DNA of 64,000 nucleotides, taken from positions 4,392,001-4,456,000 of the forward strand of contig CATNEN010000007.1 of assembly GCA_950097015.1 (NCBI GenBank), in the 5' to 3' direction. Made by a program: the position numbers and the translations under genes. Below, piece after piece: positions 1 through 11,589 of this stretch (its first letter is position 1; each line of letters opens with the position of its first letter). The notes beneath the pieces were generated by a model. The model did not search any database. It was not told the DNA's origin and saw nothing but the letters and a program-made list of their open reading frames with translations. The stretch is from Macrostomum hystrix. Its lineage: Eukaryota > Platyhelminthes > Macrostomidae.

Positions 1-1524
1 ACAGTCTTTTGACAAACAGTTTAGATACAATCTGCTTTACTCTATTATCAACAGGTCAATTTTGAAATTTAGCTAAATTCGAAGTTGAAATCCGCACATT
101 ACAATAGGCCAAACGTTGCAATAAACCCCATGTTAAAATAAACTCCATGTTGCGATATCCGCAGGTTGCAATAATCCACAGCTTAAAATAATACAATGTG
201 CAATGTTCACCCTCGAGGTTGAAGCAATACTATAGTCCTTATATTTGAAAAATCCATAGCAATAATCCATGGTGCAATAATCCACCGTTTACAATAATCT
301 CCACGATGCAATAATCCCAGGTTGTAATTCAGTCAGCCTGTTCTAAACGCTACGATTCGTCAAAAGAGATATTTATCTGATGATTGTGCTGTTTATTATT
401 CATATTTCACATGCAAATTATTAGAAGTGATTGAAGGTACATCATAATTCTCTTGTTCCAATTGTGAATCTAAAAGTGGAAAATTTGAAACACCTGTTCT
501 ATTCAACGTTCTCTTGCTGCGCTGTTGCACTGCCGCAAGTGCAAGAATTTCCGCAACTCCTGTGTCTTTTGACCGTCAAAAGCGAAGATGCGTTGCTTTT
601 TCTGCTGATTATTTTTTGCTTCCTAATTTACTGTGAGCTTGTCGCCCAGTCGCTTTCTTTCAACTGCTGCAACATTTTGATGACAGCCACACAGTAACTA
701 GAAAGTAGACTGTCGAATAAATTCCCAGGATGTAATGCTGGTATCCAGGTTGCAATAATCCCTGGTTTCAGATTACTTTAACGGGCTTGGACAGAGTGGA
801 CAGGAAACTGGTCTGCAAACTGGGTTGCTAATTTGTCATTAGCGTGCAGTAAATGTCCATGAGCACGCTGTCAGTTGGTTTGTCAACGGGGCTGATAGTT
901 TGTATTCAAACGGATTAATTGTTTGTCTTTCAACGGGATATGTTAATTGATTTATCAAAATGCTCTTAGTTGTTTAGCAAACATTAAATGGTCTGTGAAA
1001 TGTGTGTTGGCTTATACCACAGAATATCAATTGATATTCTGTGGCTTATACCTCAAATGGATTGTAAATTGGTCTGTTAATGCTAATAAATAAACTGTTG
1101 TTAATTAGCCGGTCTGTAATGGAGCTGTGATTTAATGTCATCAAGAAGTAAATCAATCTGCCTACGGGCTGTGACAATTGTCTCAACGGGCTGTATATTA
1201 GTCTACAAAAATCCGCAGCTTGGAATCAGAAGGGTACATCATACACTATGTACATCTGCGTCACCTCAATGATCGTCTGCTATTGACTGCTGAGTAACTC
1301 ACTTATTAAGAAGCTATGACTTTAATGTCCACCTATACCACCGTCACAAAACAAATTCGCGTGGTCACACGATCACCACATCCCTTGTACATCGGTCGCG
1401 TGATTTGATGGCTCATTGGATGGCAGTTTGAAAAACTTTAAGAATCAATATATAATAGGTGGAAACCTCTTGACTTTACGATATTGAAATTCAGCTGACT
1501 GCATTTGTCATACACGTAGACAAA
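1..1524. repeat. Degenerate short-period repeat DNA, no gene seen
   Basis: The first 350 bases and 730-780 repeat variants of 'gttgcaataatcca', a degenerate array of roughly 20-25 bp units. Bases 790-1200 repeat looser variants of 'ggtttgtcaacggg'. A perfect 28-bp palindrome lies at 1017-1044, with 'ggcttatacc'-like sequence on both sides. I see no convincing coding exon. The 88-codon frame at 431-697 has no domain, splice context or composition suggesting a gene. The stretch 1200-1524 is presumably the promoter and 5' UTR of the RPA-like gene that follows, but no clear TATA box is visible. Confidence 0.5.
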
Positions 1525-3329
1525 ATGAAGATTTTGGAGATAAAATCCTGCGGAAGGCTGAGCATTCCAGTGCTGGGTAAGGTTTTCCTTCGGAATGAGG
1601 TGAGCTACGAGCTACATGTCTATATACTTAGATATATAGTCTCATAATTACGTCGACATCTTGCTGCTCATACTCGCATATGAACCTGCAGATATTACAT
1701 ATTCTCCACCTCGCTAAATCAATACTAGAACAAATAACTTACTTGTAGTAGTGACTGAACTTATTCTTGAACAGATTCGAGATTACACAAGCCGACGAGG
1801 CAACGGACAGCTATTTAGCATTCTTCTGGCGGACGAATCGGCCGAAATCAAGGTCTGCTTCTTTGGCCGCGAGCTGGCCGAGCGCTGGAACTTGTGCGCC
1901 GTGGGCAGGGCGATACAGGTGTCAGGTGGAGAGGCAAAAGTAGCGGACACTCGCTTTAACGTAGCCAACAACATTTTCGAAATAATATTGAATATTGACA
2001 ACGGCGGCCTCGTTGAACGAGCTGATAACATTATCTGCAGCCCTCAATTCAAGTTTCGGCTCATATCCGAGCTGCCGACCGTCGGGTCCAGCGGGTAAGA
2101 TTCACGTTGTAACGACATTGTACTTTTCAACTGACTAAAGTATTAGAGCGATTTTTGGCAAGGAGCTCTTAAGTAGAAGGACGTTATATTCAAGCATGGG
2201 AAACTATTCAAATCCGATTTTTAGAAAGATGCATATTGAATATTTATATATTTACACTTTCGAGGCTGATTTTCCTCGATTCGATTATGATCGACGTAAG
2301 GAAGCATTAAATATTCAAATATAGTGAATTTTTCATGTACACATAAAATCGAAGTTCAATCTAGAAACGTTTCCAGACGCAAAAAGCATATTTCTCAAAT
2401 TTACAGTTTCTTATCCTTAAGTTTGAACTAGACTACTAATAATAGCACAATAAGGGTTAAATAAAAAATGACAGAAATGCATAGCAAATACGGGGACACT
2501 GCAATGGGGGGTTCATTGGAAGTCAGAGTTTGAGGCAATGGCCTAATTGACACTCGCGGCTATTGCCTCAAACTCTGACTTCCTATGAGCATCATTGCTT
2601 AAAATTTCCATCAATTCTATGCAATGGCCGGCCATTGCCATTGCCATTGCCAAGAAGTGAAATTTTAGGCAATGTCTGTTTGACACAAGAAGAACTGGAC
2701 CTGTATGTATTTACAAGATAAATATAGTACTTTCTCAATTTCCTGCCAGAGCTATCGTCGACGTTCTTGGCGTCGTAATTTCAAAGGATGGTCCAACGGA
2801 AGTGCCAACAAGGAAGGGCCCTTGCGCAAAGAGCACAATTGTATTGGCAGATGCAACAAACACGGCTGTCACCTGCACGTTCTGGGGACAAAGCGCGGCC
2901 CAGGTAGCGTCATGGTCAGCGAATGACGTTTTAGCAATTAAAGGCGCGCGGACAAGCGATTATGGATCGATGTCCCTCAATTGCAGCTCCGCTCTGTGCA
3001 TGATGGAGCCTGACATCCACCAGAATGTCGAAGTCGACCGTCTGCGGACCTGGATCACTCAGCGCGATGACAGACTCACGCCTGCTGCCATTGAATTTGT
3101 TGCTGCCGCTGCCATCCGCGAGAAAGCAGATGAAATTTTTTTAGAAATACCATCTGCGGTGAAGCGGGTGCGCATTCGCCGCGGAAGTTTGGAGGTAAGA
3201 TAAATTTAAATGTCGATTTATCTGCGGGACTGGATTTGTGCGACTGTTCTTCTTACTCGCTTATTATCCAAATTACAATTTCAGAAATCTGTGTCTTTCG
3301 AGGAGGCGGGTCTGAGCTCCTCCCAGTGA
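1525..3329 (+). CDS. RPA70-like protein with two OB folds, copy A (four exons, intact)
   Basis: Predicted single-stranded DNA-binding protein of 295 residues, from exons 1525-1576, 1749-2094, 2750-3194 and 3285-3329. All junctions are GT/AG and the frame is kept throughout, ending at TGA 3327-3329. Exon 2 resembles RPA70 DNA-binding domain A: a 'GQLFSILLADESAEIKVCFF' stretch, then a strand-rich region with a 'VADTRFNVANN' segment. Exon 3 resembles domain B: 'AIVDVLGVV', 'CTFW', then 'VLAIKGARTSDYGSMSL', which is very close to the RPA70 domain B signature. The RPA70 N-terminal protein-interaction domain and the zinc-bearing domain C are absent, so it is about half the length of RPA1. Exon order and domain limits match copies B and E, but the sequence is diverged. 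Function is inferred from the fold: ssDNA binding. Alternatives are a MEIOB/RADX-like host protein or a transposon-encoded RPA. A hairpin lies in intron 2. Confidence 0.8.
2517..2584. repeat. Inverted repeat (hairpin) in intron 2 of RPA-like copy A
   Basis: Two arms of about 25 bases, 'gaagtcagagtttgaggcaa' and its near-perfect reverse complement, are separated by about 17 bases. A run of 'ttgccattgccattgcc' follows at 2635-2652. The transcript could fold into a long stem. It may be a foldback element or a small-RNA hairpin; nothing else in the window matches it by eye. Confidence 0.6.
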
Positions 3330-3973
3330 GTAATTTAAATTATGGCTTTGGCCAATCGGCTCATTAGTGGTTTGATTGATGAATCAATGCATATGGAAAC
3401 TACAAATTGATAATCATATGATTGAAATTTGCTCTTAAAAGTTTACATACTTATAGTTTTCTTAGGCATGTGCTGACCACTGATTTGATTGAGCTACATA
3501 AATATATATCTGAAATATAACTTCATGAATATAATGAGTTATTTATAAAAAATATATAAGCAAACTGTGTATATGGGTACTACAGGAAGTGAACACAGGT
3601 AGTCTTTGCAATCTTAAGCTCATGAAAAACCGAAAACTTATCCTTGCAGGCAAAGCGAAGCATCATTTGCGTCGTCAGGCTACTAAGAGGAATTTTGAAA
3701 ATTCCAAATGAGAAATGCAGCATCGCAGCAAAAGGAGATATCGCATTAAGGCCCGATGAATGAAGCACAATGAAGAAAAATTGAAAATGGACTAGAATTC
3801 TTTTGTGCATTAACATTTAAAGCTTTTTTCTATGAAAAGAGAAGTTAAATTTTGTTCCACAAGCTAACATATTAAAATATACCTTGCAGACTATAGAACA
3901 GATTTACAAAAAGTCTATTGGATGAAAGGCTGTTTGTGCTAGATTGTTTTTAATTATTTTAAAAGTAACTATA

Positions 3974-4241
3974 TTCTCAGCAACAGTCAAAAGTGACACC
4001 TCTAGCAAGAGAACACTTTTCTCTCTCCTCTCACTTGTCTGCAAGTGATGCAACTTGCACCATGGCATAAGCTAAGGTTGAAGGAAAATGGGTAAATTGC
4101 AAGCATTGGTGTGGAAATAAACATTTTTTAGAATTGAAATCCCCAATGCATGAAGTAAGTTATATCACTCTTGACTGAAGTGATATAGAGAAAATTTTTC
4201 TCCTTCATTAGATGTGTCACTTTTGACTGTTGCTAAGTATA
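3974..4241. mobile_element. MITE with about 25-bp terminal inverted repeats (Tc1/mariner-like)
   Basis: A non-coding segment of about 270 bp bounded by 'CAGCAACAGTCAAAAGTGAC' near 3978-3998 and its reverse complement near 4215-4236. TATA-rich bases flank both ends, consistent with TA target-site insertion. The first 11 bases of the repeat (CTCAGCAACAG) equal the ends of the Tc1-family element at 48756-50139, so that family is a plausible source of transposase. The inner sequence has no ORF. Confidence 0.75.
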
Positions 4242-5700
4242 TACCTACACTTATTTAACAACTTAACACAGTAAACATACTTATTACTGTTTTCTTGCTA
4301 ATAAGAAAAAACAGACATTAAAACTTGAAGACCGACATTGTTATACATTTTTTTAGTCCTGTACAAATCATGTACAAATGGGTATGAAAATATTACATTC
4401 AATATAGCAGAATAAAGCTTGGAAACTTGCCTTTTAAACATTGGGAAGTCTGGATTACTAGCTAAATAGACATAAAAAGAGTTAATCATCTATGACTCCA
4501 GCCATGTAGGAATATTATATCAATTTCAATATAATACAATACCTATAATAAGCTATGTAACACTGTATGATAAAAATATGCAACACAATGCTTGGTTTAT
4601 GAAATAATTTTCAGCTGGGCCTAATTCATATTATATAAATGATCTAAACATGGTAGCTGATATAGGTTATAGATCTTATATAGTATTTTTAGCTTCTATA
4701 TAATTATAATAAAGGGAAATAAACTTGATATGTAAACAAGAACAGCATTTTTAATGCTAGCAATGCATATCAAGAATGAAATTAATAGGCCTACAAAGTA
4801 CAAACTAGGATAAACTGATTCACATCATAAAAAATATATAAATCAACCCTAAAGTAAAAAAGCTTTATTTCACAAAAGTTCATTGAACTTTTCATAATCA
4901 AAATAATGCTTACAACAATACAACTAGAACAAACAAAATTGCAACAAATTGGGTACTATTGATGATTTTGCAAAGGCTTTACCAATGAAAGAACAATATT
5001 GCTATGACTTGGCAATTGTACTAGCCAGTCAGCCATAAAGAGGCCTTATAAGCAATTCTTGCTAATCATTGTTTGGCTATTGCACTTTAGATTTTGCTGT
5101 TCAAGTATTGGAGTTAGGGATGAGTCTATAACATTTGATTGCCACAATTTGACTTCCACAATTTGACTGCAGTAAATTTGACTGCTAACAATTTGACTGC
5201 CATCAATTTGACTGCAAGCAACACAGCAAATTAATAAATATCAAGTCTTCTGCCAATGCTGGACCAAGTCAAAAACAATTTCCAAGTCAATTGCCATCGG
5301 CAATAATACAGCCCAATACTCAATAGATGACCGTGAATGAAAAATTAGTGTTCCTAGAAAACAACCAACATAAAAAATCACGAAAGTGTATATCAACACA
5401 TACAATAAAATAAAGTAGCCATCTGCATAAAAAATGTAAATCGAAGCTTACATACAATTGGGGAATATCAGACGTCAGCACCAGCAACAAATGCTATACA
5501 CTATATATTTTCTTATAACCTAGAATTTCGTTTTAACGCAGAATTCATCCGGATTTTAGCTGAACTGATGAAGGCGGGCTATCCAGAAAATAGACCTTGA
5601 TGATCTGCTTGATATTGATCCGAGGGATCTGCTAACATGCTGTTAACAGCTGCAATTATTGCTTCATCTGCTATTTCATCTGGAATTGGAATATTGTCTT
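4242..5700. other. AT-rich intergenic DNA
   Basis: About 1.45 kb with no supported gene. At 5140-5225 there are about six degenerate copies of 'caatttgactgc', a short minisatellite. The rest is low-complexity AT-rich sequence. The segment leading to 5738 may be the 3' part of a non-autonomous Helitron. Confidence 0.4.
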
Positions 5701-5710
5701 CTTAATTAAC

Positions 5711-5738
5711 GACCCGCGAAGCGGGTCTCAATGGCTAG
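5711..5738 (+). mobile_element. Helitron-like 3' terminus (hairpin + CTAG)
   Basis: A perfect 7-bp stem (GACCCGC/GCGGGTC) with a GAA loop is followed after 7-8 bases by CTAG and then T. Helitrons end with a short GC-rich hairpin about ten bases before CTRR and insert between A and T. A second site with the same layout lies at 10998-11028. The matching 5' end (TC...) was not identified, so the element's length is unknown. Confidence 0.5.
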
Positions 5739-5999
5739 TTAGGAAGTCCTAATATTGTTGCATACGTGTGCGCGCCCCATTTGCATCCTTTTAGACAATG
5801 GAAAATGCATAATATAGGGGTGTGGTCAGCAGCATTATTCAGTCCCTCAGTTAGAGGGTAGAGTCGCGGAGCAGAAAATTGGCGTTAGTTCCGTCAAATA
5901 AACTCACCTCCTTGTCTCCGAAACGCAGTCAGATTCGTTGTACACCGTTGAATTGGCTAACCAGCAACCAATTCACTGTAAAAGCAACTGCTTAGCCAT

Positions 6000-6460
6000 C
6001 ACAAGGAAAGGTCTGCGATTAGGCTGCTTCAGACCATGGCTGCATATCCTCAATTTTAGAGTGGAAGAACCTCTGAATCATGAAAAGCAGCGAACATGTA
6101 TTTCAACCACTCTCTCCAGGCCCATCGATATGCAGCCAACCTGCTCTCCAATGCAGTGACACCAATTGCAGTTTGACAATATTTCCTATCTCCGCCAGTC
6201 AATATGCTTCTCCTGTTTAGTTTCAATTTTAAATAGCTTGCTTTAAATTCAGTCAAGCAGAAGCAAGAGTTTATTGAATTAAATAATTGAAAGTTCAATG
6301 CACATTATTTCTTAGAAACTGCAAAGATTTGATGTCACTGCAGCAGGATTTCACCTGACATGACTCATTGGGCCAATGGGCTGATAATATAATCATGCAC
6401 CATTACACATCAGGCTGCTACATGTACTTGTGATGGCGATTAGTTGCAAATATTTCTGAC
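6000..6460. repeat. Dispersed repeat, copy 1 (3' flank of RPA-like copy B)
   Basis: The segment containing 'ggtctgcgattaggctgctt' and, further on, 'atgactcattgggccaatgg' recurs in the same order at 13205-13455, beside the minus-strand Helitron helicase fragment. A weaker match to its middle part is at 11990-12080. It lies directly downstream of RPA-like copy B on the minus strand. It has no long ORF and probably represents the 3' untranslated or terminal region of one element family. Confidence 0.65.
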
Positions 6461-6533
6461 ACAAATTAACACAGGCAGCAGCCTCACCCATGGTGAACAC
6501 AGTCTGAGTTGTACATCGTCCGACCTGAGCTCA

Positions 6534-7948
6534 TTAATACTCATCTGTCGACATCCGCGACTGGCCTGAGATGTCGCCCATATACTGCGCCATAGGTGTA
6601 GACCCGGCGGGGACCTGCTGGCTCCAGCTGTGACAGTCTCGCGAGAATGTCATCTGCGAAATAAAATTGTGTGTAATTAAGATACAAATTAGAAGTCATT
6701 CAATGACTAAGTGGCCGCAAAAATTGAAAGCCCTACGAGGAATGCCACACGTAAGTGCACTTTTTAGACCCAGCATGCATAATTGAGAGTCCAGAAGGAA
6801 AATATTTACGCATCCCCTAATCAAGATGGAAAAATCAATTTTTCGACAGAAACTCACCTCTTTGTTCCCGACTCGCACTCGAATTCTTCGCAAGCCCTCG
6901 ACCTGGGCGAACATTCGCTCTGGGTACCGCAGTTCCATTTCGTCATCCCGTGATGCCTGCTGCTCGTTTGGAGCACTCTGTGTCGCTCGCAGTGCTTCGA
7001 AACGCTGCTGGCTACCTGTGGCCCCTCTGTACCACTCGGTCAGTTCAGAGACTTCGTCAGAGTTCTCTGGCCAATGCTGCACTTCCGCTTGCGAACAGCC
7101 AAGACTAATCATTTGGGCGTATTCCTGGACTTGCGAACCCTGAATCGCCAGAATGTCGCCCACGGACCAGTTGTTTACCTGAGCGGAAGAGCTGGCCCAA
7201 AATGTGCAGGACACTGACGACCCAGATTGATCGACGAGTGTCACTTTTGCCAAGTCGACAAGCTTTCCGGCACCTGTTTTAACTTCTCGTGGTTTTTCGA
7301 CAGCAGAAATGATGCCACGAACATCAACTTTCCTGTACGAGCGTATTGTGTAGTGCAAATTTGGGTGGAATTGTAAAAAAGTAAATGACTACGCGAATGG
7401 TGTTTGCTTGTAAGAGCGTAACTTTCTCACCCAAAAACCACTAAAACGTGCCAGATCTTTACTCCGAGGGAAAAACTCCCTACAGGGAAACAGAGGCATT
7501 GACATGCTAACACTTTATACTACTCACGTTTTCATTTCGATGCCGGAAATATCACATATTTTCTTGTAGTCCCGAGCACGCCGACTGACCGTCTCGTGGG
7601 TGCTCATAATGGTGCCACTTTGGTCAACGGACACACTCATCTCGTAATCGATGTCCGTACTGTTGTACCTTGGATCCGCCTTTTTGATCCAACCTCCTGA
7701 TACGCGGACAGTCTCGACCGCTTGGCACATATCCAGCAATGGCTTCAGGTCCTTGCCAAAAACGCTCACTCGAATGTCTCCCGTGTGTCATCACTCAGGA
7801 TGAAGGAGAAAACTTGGCCCGGACCTCTCTTGTTCTCATAGTCCTTGATTTTTGTCAGTCGCGTCACCAGGCCAACGACCGGAGCGTCCATCAGGCCGGG
7901 CAGTAGAGCAGAGACGCCGACTTTGGTCTTCTTGGCTTGTGGCTCCAT
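6534..7948 (-). pseudogene. RPA70-like protein, copy B (three exons, one frameshift)
   Basis: Minus-strand gene with exons 7948-7528, 7332-6858 and 6653-6534 and GT/AG introns. It starts at ATG 7948 and ends at TAA 6536-6534. Exon 1 carries an OB fold like RPA70 domain A ('ISALLPGLM'-type start, 'GPGQVFSFILSDD'). Exon 2 carries domain B ('KVDVRGIISAVEK', 'CTFW', 'VGDILAIQGSQVQEYAQM'). The last exon adds a 39-residue polar tail absent from copy A. A 2-bp insertion (extra GT near 7787, within cgtgtgtcatc) shifts the frame compared with copy E, so this copy is either a recent pseudogene or an assembly error. Its 5' end faces the zinc-knuckle gene at 9017, about 1.07 kb away. The presumed role is ssDNA binding; the domain order fits RPA, but domain C and the N domain are missing. 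Confidence 0.75.
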
Positions 7949-9016
7949 TGCTCGTTAGATAGCAGAGGAACAGAAAATAAAACAGTCAAGTTAGAGTCTG
8001 AGTTAAGACTAATTGTCTTTTAATAGACTAATTATGATAACTCCGGCTTATACACTTCTGAAAACAATATCTTCAAACTCTATACTAAGTGAATCAATTC
8101 GTTCTTTCGATTGTATTACTAATAGCTTGACTAAGACAATTGCTTCGATTAAATAAGATCAGTCCAAAAATGAAAATACTCACACAACAGTAGAAGCTTT
8201 GAAAAGCGTTGTGTAGCTTACGGCACGATGCAGGACAAAGTCGTGAGATATCAAATGCGCCAACTTTTATTACCAGTGCTCATTATGTAGGCACCACCCC
8301 AAATCGACACCCTTCTGAAAAGTGTGATGACTCACGCATAGACAAATATTTAGAGAGCACAGCAGCGAGCGAAAGTTGGCGGCTTTGTATTGGATTAGAC
8401 AACCTCAATTAAGCTCCCAGCCAATCAAAATCAGCTTTGATATTGCCACAGTCGGTTTTGATTGGCTCACACACAGGTGTACACAGCATGTAATTAGTGC
8501 AAAGTTTATTACAGCTACCTGGAGTACAACGTGCCCGATCAACAATCTGAGTGAGAGAACAACAGCTGGTGTGCACTGGGGGAGATGAGTCAACTTCACA
8601 TATGCCTACCGGCCTGAGTGGGAACCAACCCCAACGCCAAGGCTCGAGTCTTAGCCAATCAGCGAGCGCCTGAGGTCTGCAGTTTTTCTACCCCTCTCGC
8701 GGCTAGGCCAATCAGCTCGCGGCTACTCTGAGCTGGAGGGTCGCCCGAAGTCTGAAAGGCACCACACAGATTAACTCCACACTGAATATAGTTACGACAT
8801 ACACAATAACATTTTTACTTTTTACCTAACACATGGCGTCCCCATGGCGTGATCCTGAGTTGGGGTAGGCATCGGCCTTTCGCGCGCCTAATGTCCCTCG
8901 CCTTAAGTCCTTGGGGTCCTCACCCTGTGCGCTCAAAAAGCCCTGTGCTTATATATGAGTATCTTGCTCCGCGCGGGGGAGCACTTTCGCTACTGGCTTG
9001 GTTCATTTGTTTGGCA
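7949..9016. promoter_or_regulatory. Divergent promoter between RPA-like copy B and zinc-knuckle gene 1
   Basis: This 1.07-kb spacer separates two head-to-head genes. It holds a TGACTCA (AP-1-type) site at 8328-8334, several CCAAT boxes in both orientations (for example near 8407, 8460, 8656 and 8708), and a TATA-like TATATAT at 8950-8956, 61 bases before the plus-strand ATG. The same three elements recur in the spacers at 28218-29069 and 47038-47647. The short sequence around TGACTCA is itself similar between this spacer and the 47-kb one. Confidence 0.55.
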
Positions 9017-9469
9017 ATGAAACTCACTTACAATAATTTTTTCGGCGGCGGGCGGCGCGGCAGCGGACGGCGTGGACGCGGTGGAGGCCGTGGAGATGGA
9101 GTATCGTGTCGTCTCTGCGCTGGTCCACACCGGGTCTATCGCTGCCCGCTGCTGGACGACATTGTGCAGCAGCAGCAGCAGCAGCAGCAGCACCCGCACA
9201 ACCAGCAGAACGGGCAGCAGCACCAGCAACACCAACAGCACCAGCAGAACCGGCAGCAGCAGCAACACCAGCAGCACCATAAGCACCAGCAGGACCAGCA
9301 GAACCCTCAGCACCAGCAGCAGCAGCAACACCAGCAGCACCAGAAGAACCGTCAGAACCGGCAGCAACACCAGCAGCACCACCAGCAGCAGAACCAGCAG
9401 CAGCACCAGCAGCAGCAGCAGCAGGACAAACATGATGAAGACGATATGCTTTTGGACAAAGAATGCTGA
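9017..9469 (+). CDS. RGG / CCHC zinc-knuckle / polyglutamine protein 1 (intronless)
   Basis: A 150-residue protein in three parts. The N-terminus is MKLTYNNFFGGG followed by an Arg/Gly tract with RGRGGGRG (residues 10-27). A compact zinc knuckle follows: C31, C34, H38, C43 (spacing C-X2-C-X3-H-X4-C, one residue shorter than the retroviral CCHC form). The rest is Gln/His-rich from CAG/CAC repeats, ending in an acidic DEDD tail. RGG boxes and zinc knuckles bind RNA or ssDNA in other proteins, so nucleic-acid binding is inferred. Related genes at 29070 and 47648 have a phase-1 intron just before the zinc knuckle; this copy has none. It is divergent to RPA-like copy B. I recognise no named family. 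Confidence 0.65.
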   Translation: MKLTYNNFFGGGRRGSGRRGRGGGRGDGVSCRLCAGPHRVYRCPLLDDIVQQQQQQQQHPHNQQNGQQHQQHQQHQQNRQQQQHQQHHKHQQDQQNPQHQQQQQHQQHQKNRQNRQQHQQHHQQQNQQQHQQQQQQDKHDEDDMLLDKEC

Positions 9470-9694
9470 TGTTTTGGTTGAAGGAAGGATCTGAATTGCA
9501 ATTAGCGCAGTAATTTTTTATTAAAAAATAAACGATGAGACGATGAGAGAAACTGAGTAACCAGCAGCAGCACTATGCGCATTCGTTTCTTGGGCGTCGC
9601 TGCACTTAGCAGCCGTGAATATTCCGATATTCAAATGTTTGTAAAAAAGCCTTTGGGGTGTTTAAAGGGTGCAAAAGGGTGCCATGCTGTAAGA
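9470..9694. other. 3' flank of zinc-knuckle gene 1
   Basis: Contains AATAAA-like sequence (aaaaaataaacg near 9525-9532), consistent with polyadenylation of the gene ending at 9469. No further gene is seen. Confidence 0.4.
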
Positions 9695-10800
9695 TTATAG
9701 CAAACATCGTCTGGGATAATCGTAAACATCGTCTGTGATTACTGTAAACATCGTCTGGGGTAATTGTAAACATCGTCTGGGGTAATTGTAAACATGGACT
9801 GGAAATAATGACAACCTGGTCTGGGATTACCGTTAACATCGTCCGGGATAATTGTAAACATCGTCTGGGATTATTGTAAACATCGCCTGGGATTACCGTA
9901 AACATCGTCTGGGATAATTGTAAACATCGTCTGGGATTACTGTAAACATCGTCTGGGATAATTGTAAACATCGTCTGGGATTATTGTAAACATCGTCTGG
10001 GATAATTGTAAACATCGTCTGGGATTACTGTAAACATCGTCTGGGATAATTGTAAACATCGTCTGGGATTATTGTAAACATCGCCTGGGATTACCGTAAA
10101 CATCGTCTGGGATAATTGTAAACATCGTCTGGGATTACTGTAAACATCGTCCGGGATAATTGTAAACATCGTCTGGGATTATTGTAAACATCGCCTGGGA
10201 TTACCGTAAACATCGTCTGGGATAATTGTAAACATCGTCTGGGATTACTGTAAGCATCGTCCGGGATAATTGTAAACATCGTCTGGGATTACTGTAAACA
10301 TCGTCTGGGATAATTGCAAACATCGTCTGGGATTATTGTAAACATCGCCTGGGATTACCGTAAACATCGTCTGGGATAATTGTAAACATCGTCTGGGGTA
10401 ATTGTAAACATCACTTGGGATTACTGTAAACATTGTCTGGGACGATTGTAAACATAGTCTGGGATTATTGACAACATCGTCCGGGATTATTGTAAACATC
10501 GTCTGGGATAATTGTAAAGATTGTCTGGGATTTTAGACAACCTGATCTGGGATTACTGTAATCATCGTCTGGGATTACTGCTAACATCGTCTGGGATTAT
10601 TGTAAACATAGTCTGTGATTACTGTCGACATCGTCTGGGATAATTGTAAACATCACTTGGGATTACTGTAAACATTGTCTGGGATGATTGTAAACATGGT
10701 CTGGGATTACAGTAAATCGTAACATGATGGGGATGATCGTAACATGCTCTGCGATTATTGTAAACATGCTGTAGGTTCATTGTAAACATGGGATTACAAT
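9695..10800. repeat. Minisatellite, about 22-bp unit, about 50 copies
   Basis: Tandem copies of 'cgtctgggataattgtaaac' plus two bases, alternating between variants with ataattg, attactg, attattg and attaccg. The alternation is regular enough to suggest a higher-order unit of several 22-mers in the centre (about 9850-10390), with decay at both edges. The open frames on the minus strand are repeat artefacts: they encode the same FTIIPDDVYSNPRRCLQ-like string again and again. Confidence 0.9.
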
Positions 10801-10997
10801 AATATGATAGGAAGCTTGCTGTCTGCTTGGGGGAATGCTGACAGAGTGCTCCCCAGAGGGGACAGATTATGCAATTCTTTACAAAATTGAAAATTCAATT
10901 TCGATTTTACGAAAATCGTTAGGACAATGCAGCCATTTTACGACAATTCTTGAGAGTTGAGATTTGGCTTTGAAAAGTGTTTAATCCTAGCTTTTTT

Positions 10998-11028
10998 GCC
11001 CGCCCCGAAGGGGGGCTCAGATTGCTAG
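10998..11028 (+). mobile_element. Second Helitron-like 3' terminus
   Basis: A GC-rich near-palindrome (gcccgccccgaaggggggct, GAA loop) is followed by 'cagattg' and CTAG, then T. The layout is the same as at 5711-5738 (stem, GAA loop, CTCA, CTAG). The 22-bp minisatellite upstream may lie inside this element. Minisatellites near the 3' end are common in non-autonomous Helitrons. The 5' end is not identified. Confidence 0.45.
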
Positions 11029-11081
11029 TGTATTAGCTAATATCAATGGCTGATTCAACCAGTTTGATTCATATAAGTTTC

Positions 11082-11214
11082 GCAGCTGTGCCTAAATCAG
11101 CTGTGCCTAAATCAGCTGTGCCTAAATCAGCTGTGCCTAAATCAGCTGTGCCTAAATCAGCTGTGCCTAAATCAGCTGTGCCTAAATCAGTTTCGCAGCT
11201 GTGTCTAAATCAGT
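11082..11214. repeat. 15-bp tandem repeat, about 8 copies
   Basis: Units of 'cagctgtgcctaaat' are nearly identical in the middle and diverged at the right end. From 11215 to 11330 a looser GACAGATT/GATAGACA-type repeat follows. Confidence 0.85.
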
Positions 11215-11589
11215 TTGTATGACCGATGACAGATCTGAATGACAGTATGACAGATTTGTATGATAGTTAGTTGACAGATACATTGACAGACTGCTAGACT
11301 GATAGACAGATTGATAGACATGTAGATAAATACATAAAAGAAACTTATATGTATACACACTCCACTGTGTGGACTTTTTATAATAACACATTTACATCCT
11401 GATGTCTGTTACTCTACTGTCAGTAGAAATATTCACACGTCAGAATTTTTTACGGTATTGGCTTTACTGAAACATGTGCCTCTTTTTCACAATTTATTTA
11501 CGTAAGGCTGTTAGGTAAGGCTGTTATCATTAATCATAGTAAATATTTCACAAAGCATAGCATAGTCAAACAAAATTGCACAACCTTAA

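Noticed and set aside
8990-9433. Leu/Val-rich minus-strand frame opposite zinc-knuckle gene 1
   Set aside because: It is the complement of CAG/CAC repeats; the plus strand has the RGG and knuckle motifs and a conserved start.
9695-10800. Possible CRISPR-like array (regular about 22-bp repeats)
   Set aside because: Units are head-to-tail with no unique spacers, and the surrounding genes have spliceosomal introns; this is a eukaryotic minisatellite.
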